Source of the DNA: JAYVIQ01 sp043770215
GTDB lineage: Bacteria; Bacteroidota; Bacteroidia; Cytophagales; JAAEPT01
Length of the DNA stretch: 6,860 nucleotides
NCBI GenBank assembly: GCA_043770215.1
Contig: JAYVIQ010000176.1
Coordinates: forward strand, 1 to 6,860
Direction of reading: 5' to 3'
Position numbers and translations under genes: made by a program. This document shows positions 5,938-6,860 of this stretch, one piece after another. The notes beneath the pieces are model-generated. The model had not been told where the DNA came from. It searched no databases and saw only the letters and a program-made list of their open reading frames with translations. The number at the start of each line of letters is the position of its first letter. The first letter of the stretch is position 1.

Positions 5938-6682
5938 AGAAATAAAAATTATTATTATAATTTTGTTTATTACAAACAATATTATTGCTCAAGACACAGA
6001 TATTCCTTCAAATCTTAAAGATTTTGAAGGGATATGGCAGTTTGTACCACCTGAAAATAGTACTGATACAACTTTTACTTAAATAAAAATATTTAAAAAA
6101 AATACAAGATTAAATGTTTTTTTATGGCATCAATCTAAGAATATTAAAATTGACTCAATGTTGCTAGGCTTCTTACCAAATAACAAAAAAATCTCAAAAT
6201 TATCAGAATTAGAAATTGTTGGTCAACGAATGGCTTTTTACACACCAAATCCCAACGCTCCAAATGATAGTATAAAATATTACAGAGAAGCAAGTCCTAG
6301 CTGTTTTGCTAGTTATAACGGTTTGGGTACAGACACCCATGACCCACCGGCAGAAGGCAAACCTAATTACTTTTTGTTTAATTTCAATGGTCGTGAATAT
6401 GAAGAGCACATACAATTGGAAAATCTACCAAATTATATTCTTGTGGCATTGCTAAAAAATAATACAGAACTGCAAAAAGTGGAGCTTTTTTTAAACAGAA
6501 AATTTCAACAAATAAAGGTTGCGAAATGCCAAATATATAATTTGGATATGTTACCAACAAAGTCATACCTCATAAAAGAAGACCCTATAGAAATTTTGGA
6601 GCAAAAAGACAATTGGCTAAAAATAAGATACTATGGAGAAAAAACCATTGAGGGCTGGATTAAAAAAGAAGATATTGAGTAA
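5921..6682 (+). pseudogene. secreted SH3-like domain protein, interrupted by in-frame TAA
   Basis: From ATG 5921 the frame encodes a signal peptide (Met-Lys start, an Ile-rich core, ending NIIAQ at about 20-24), then a region with NLKDFEGIWQF at 31-41 resembling the first strand of a lipocalin-like fold, and stops at TAA 6080-6082 (codon 54). The same frame resumes at once and stays open to TAA 6680-6682, 254 codons in all. The intervening sequence up to the first Met (6158) also reads like protein (KIFKKNTRLNVFLWHQ), so one gene with a nonsense codon fits better than two genes. The last ~55 residues resemble a bacterial SH3 domain (PIEILEQKDNWLKIRYYG, then EGWIKKEDIE). An earlier in-frame ATG at 5870 exists, but 5921 gives the proper signal peptide. 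The product would be exported. Function is unknown; its overlap with the upstream remnant allows an immunity-type role, which is speculation. A sequencing error at 6080-6082 is possible. Confidence 0.7.
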
Positions 6683-6712
6683 TTCCCCCACTCGTCCTCG
6701 GTGTGTCGTGAA

Positions 6713-6735
6713 GTCTTGATGCGAAGCGTCAAGAC
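6713..6735. repeat. strong hairpin, 10-bp stem with GAA loop
   Basis: GTCTTGATGC (6713-6722) pairs with GCGTCAAGAC (6726-6735) over 10 positions with a single wobble around GAA. It begins 31 bases after the secreted-protein stop codon. No T-run follows, so it is more likely a structural unit of the repeat block than an intrinsic terminator, though it could stabilise the 3' end of the transcript. Confidence 0.7.
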
Positions 6736-6736
6736 A

Positions 6737-6859
6737 TGTTGTATAAAAGATGGTAGTAGGTCTACCACAATCGTTGTTGTAAGCGAAGGTTGCAAACCCC
6801 CACTCGTCCATGTTTGAGCGCTAGCGGCAACGAGGATGGTACGCTTTCTTCATACAACA
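6737..6859. repeat. outer inverted repeat TGTTGTAT / ATACAACA
   Basis: TGTTGTAT at 6737-6744 is the exact reverse complement of ATACAACA at 6852-6859, and the similarity continues imperfectly inward (AAAAGA against TCTTCAT read in reverse). The 123-base segment they enclose may be one repeat unit. The window ends one base later, so its true edge is unknown. Confidence 0.4.
6751..6767. repeat. hairpin TGGTAG/CTACCA
   Basis: TGGTAG (6751-6756) and CTACCA (6762-6767) form a perfect 6-bp stem around TAGGT. It is the second hairpin of the terminal repeat block, 16 bases after the first. It contains GTAG, the tetranucleotide often found in REP elements, which may or may not be meaningful. Confidence 0.55.
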
Positions 6860-6860
6860 C

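Larger units (their letters stand above)
6685..6809 (+). repeat. 13-bp direct repeat pair CCCCCACTCGTCC
   Basis: CCCCCACTCGTCC occurs at 6685-6697 and again, identical, at 6797-6809, 112 bases apart start to start. A match this long is not expected by chance in so short a stretch. The second copy can also pair CTCGT (6803-6807) with ACGAG (6830-6834) around CGCTAGCG. The pair may mark the period of a tandem or composite repeat. Confidence 0.75.
6683..6860. repeat. GC-richer structured repeat block, continues past window
   Basis: Directly after the secreted-protein stop codon the composition changes: 88 of the 180 bases from 6681 to 6860 are G or C (49%), against about 27% in a nearby stretch of the preceding gene. 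The block holds a 13-bp direct repeat, several short hairpins (6713-6735, 6751-6767, 6771-6786 and the palindrome CGCTAGCG at 6819-6826) and an outer inverted repeat. The open frames across it show no protein-like composition or recognisable domain. It looks like a dispersed intergenic repeat of the sort seen in some Bacteroidota genomes. Copy number cannot be judged from one window. Confidence 0.6.

Noticed and set aside
6617..6811. 64-codon minus-strand open frame across the terminal repeat block
   Set aside because: It runs across the repeat block and its hairpins and into the end of the secreted-protein gene; no domain and no conserved start context.

Overview
The window looks like an AT-rich Bacteroidota chromosome segment. 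The evidence is low GC (about 30% in most stretches), start sites without Shine-Dalgarno sequences, a signal peptide ending in Ala-Gln, a ~560-residue RluA-type pseudouridine synthase with a long N-terminal extension, and a RAYT-type (REP-associated tyrosine) transposase of the kind common in this phylum. I cannot fix the order or genus from the sequence alone.

Left part (1-4524) is ordinary core genome. It opens with the 3' end of a rightward gene for a MORN-like repeat protein, which converges on a leftward RluA-family pseudouridine synthase gene. Upstream of that, also leftward, is a tight cluster transcribed in the order rnhB (ribonuclease HII), gcvT (glycine cleavage T protein), comB (2-phosphosulfolactate phosphatase family). 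rnhB and gcvT overlap by one base (TAATG) and gcvT and comB are 23 bp apart, so the three are probably one operon. Their known roles (genome maintenance, one-carbon metabolism, sulfonate-type phosphatase) do not form one obvious pathway.

Middle part (4525-5800) is accessory. A 625-bp AT-rich gap without a recognisable gene leads to an intact 181-codon RAYT transposase gene. On both sides of it stand 24-nt palindromes that share the 11-base word TAGGTGTAGTT: an imperfect one at 5000-5023 and a perfect one at 5775-5798. This is the layout expected of a REP/RAYT unit, a single-strand transposase with its palindromic substrates.

Right part (5788-6860) looks like gene debris plus structured repeat DNA. 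An in-frame 49-codon 3' remnant of an unknown gene runs straight out of the right arm of the downstream palindrome. Its stop codon overlaps the start of a gene for a secreted protein ending in an SH3-like domain, and that gene carries an in-frame TAA at codon 54. The last ~175 bp are about 49% GC, contain a 13-bp direct repeat and several hairpins, and look like a dispersed non-coding repeat. The strongest leads are the RAYT with its paired palindromes, the remnant/secreted-protein pair with its in-frame stop, and the terminal repeat block. None amounts to a proven new system.
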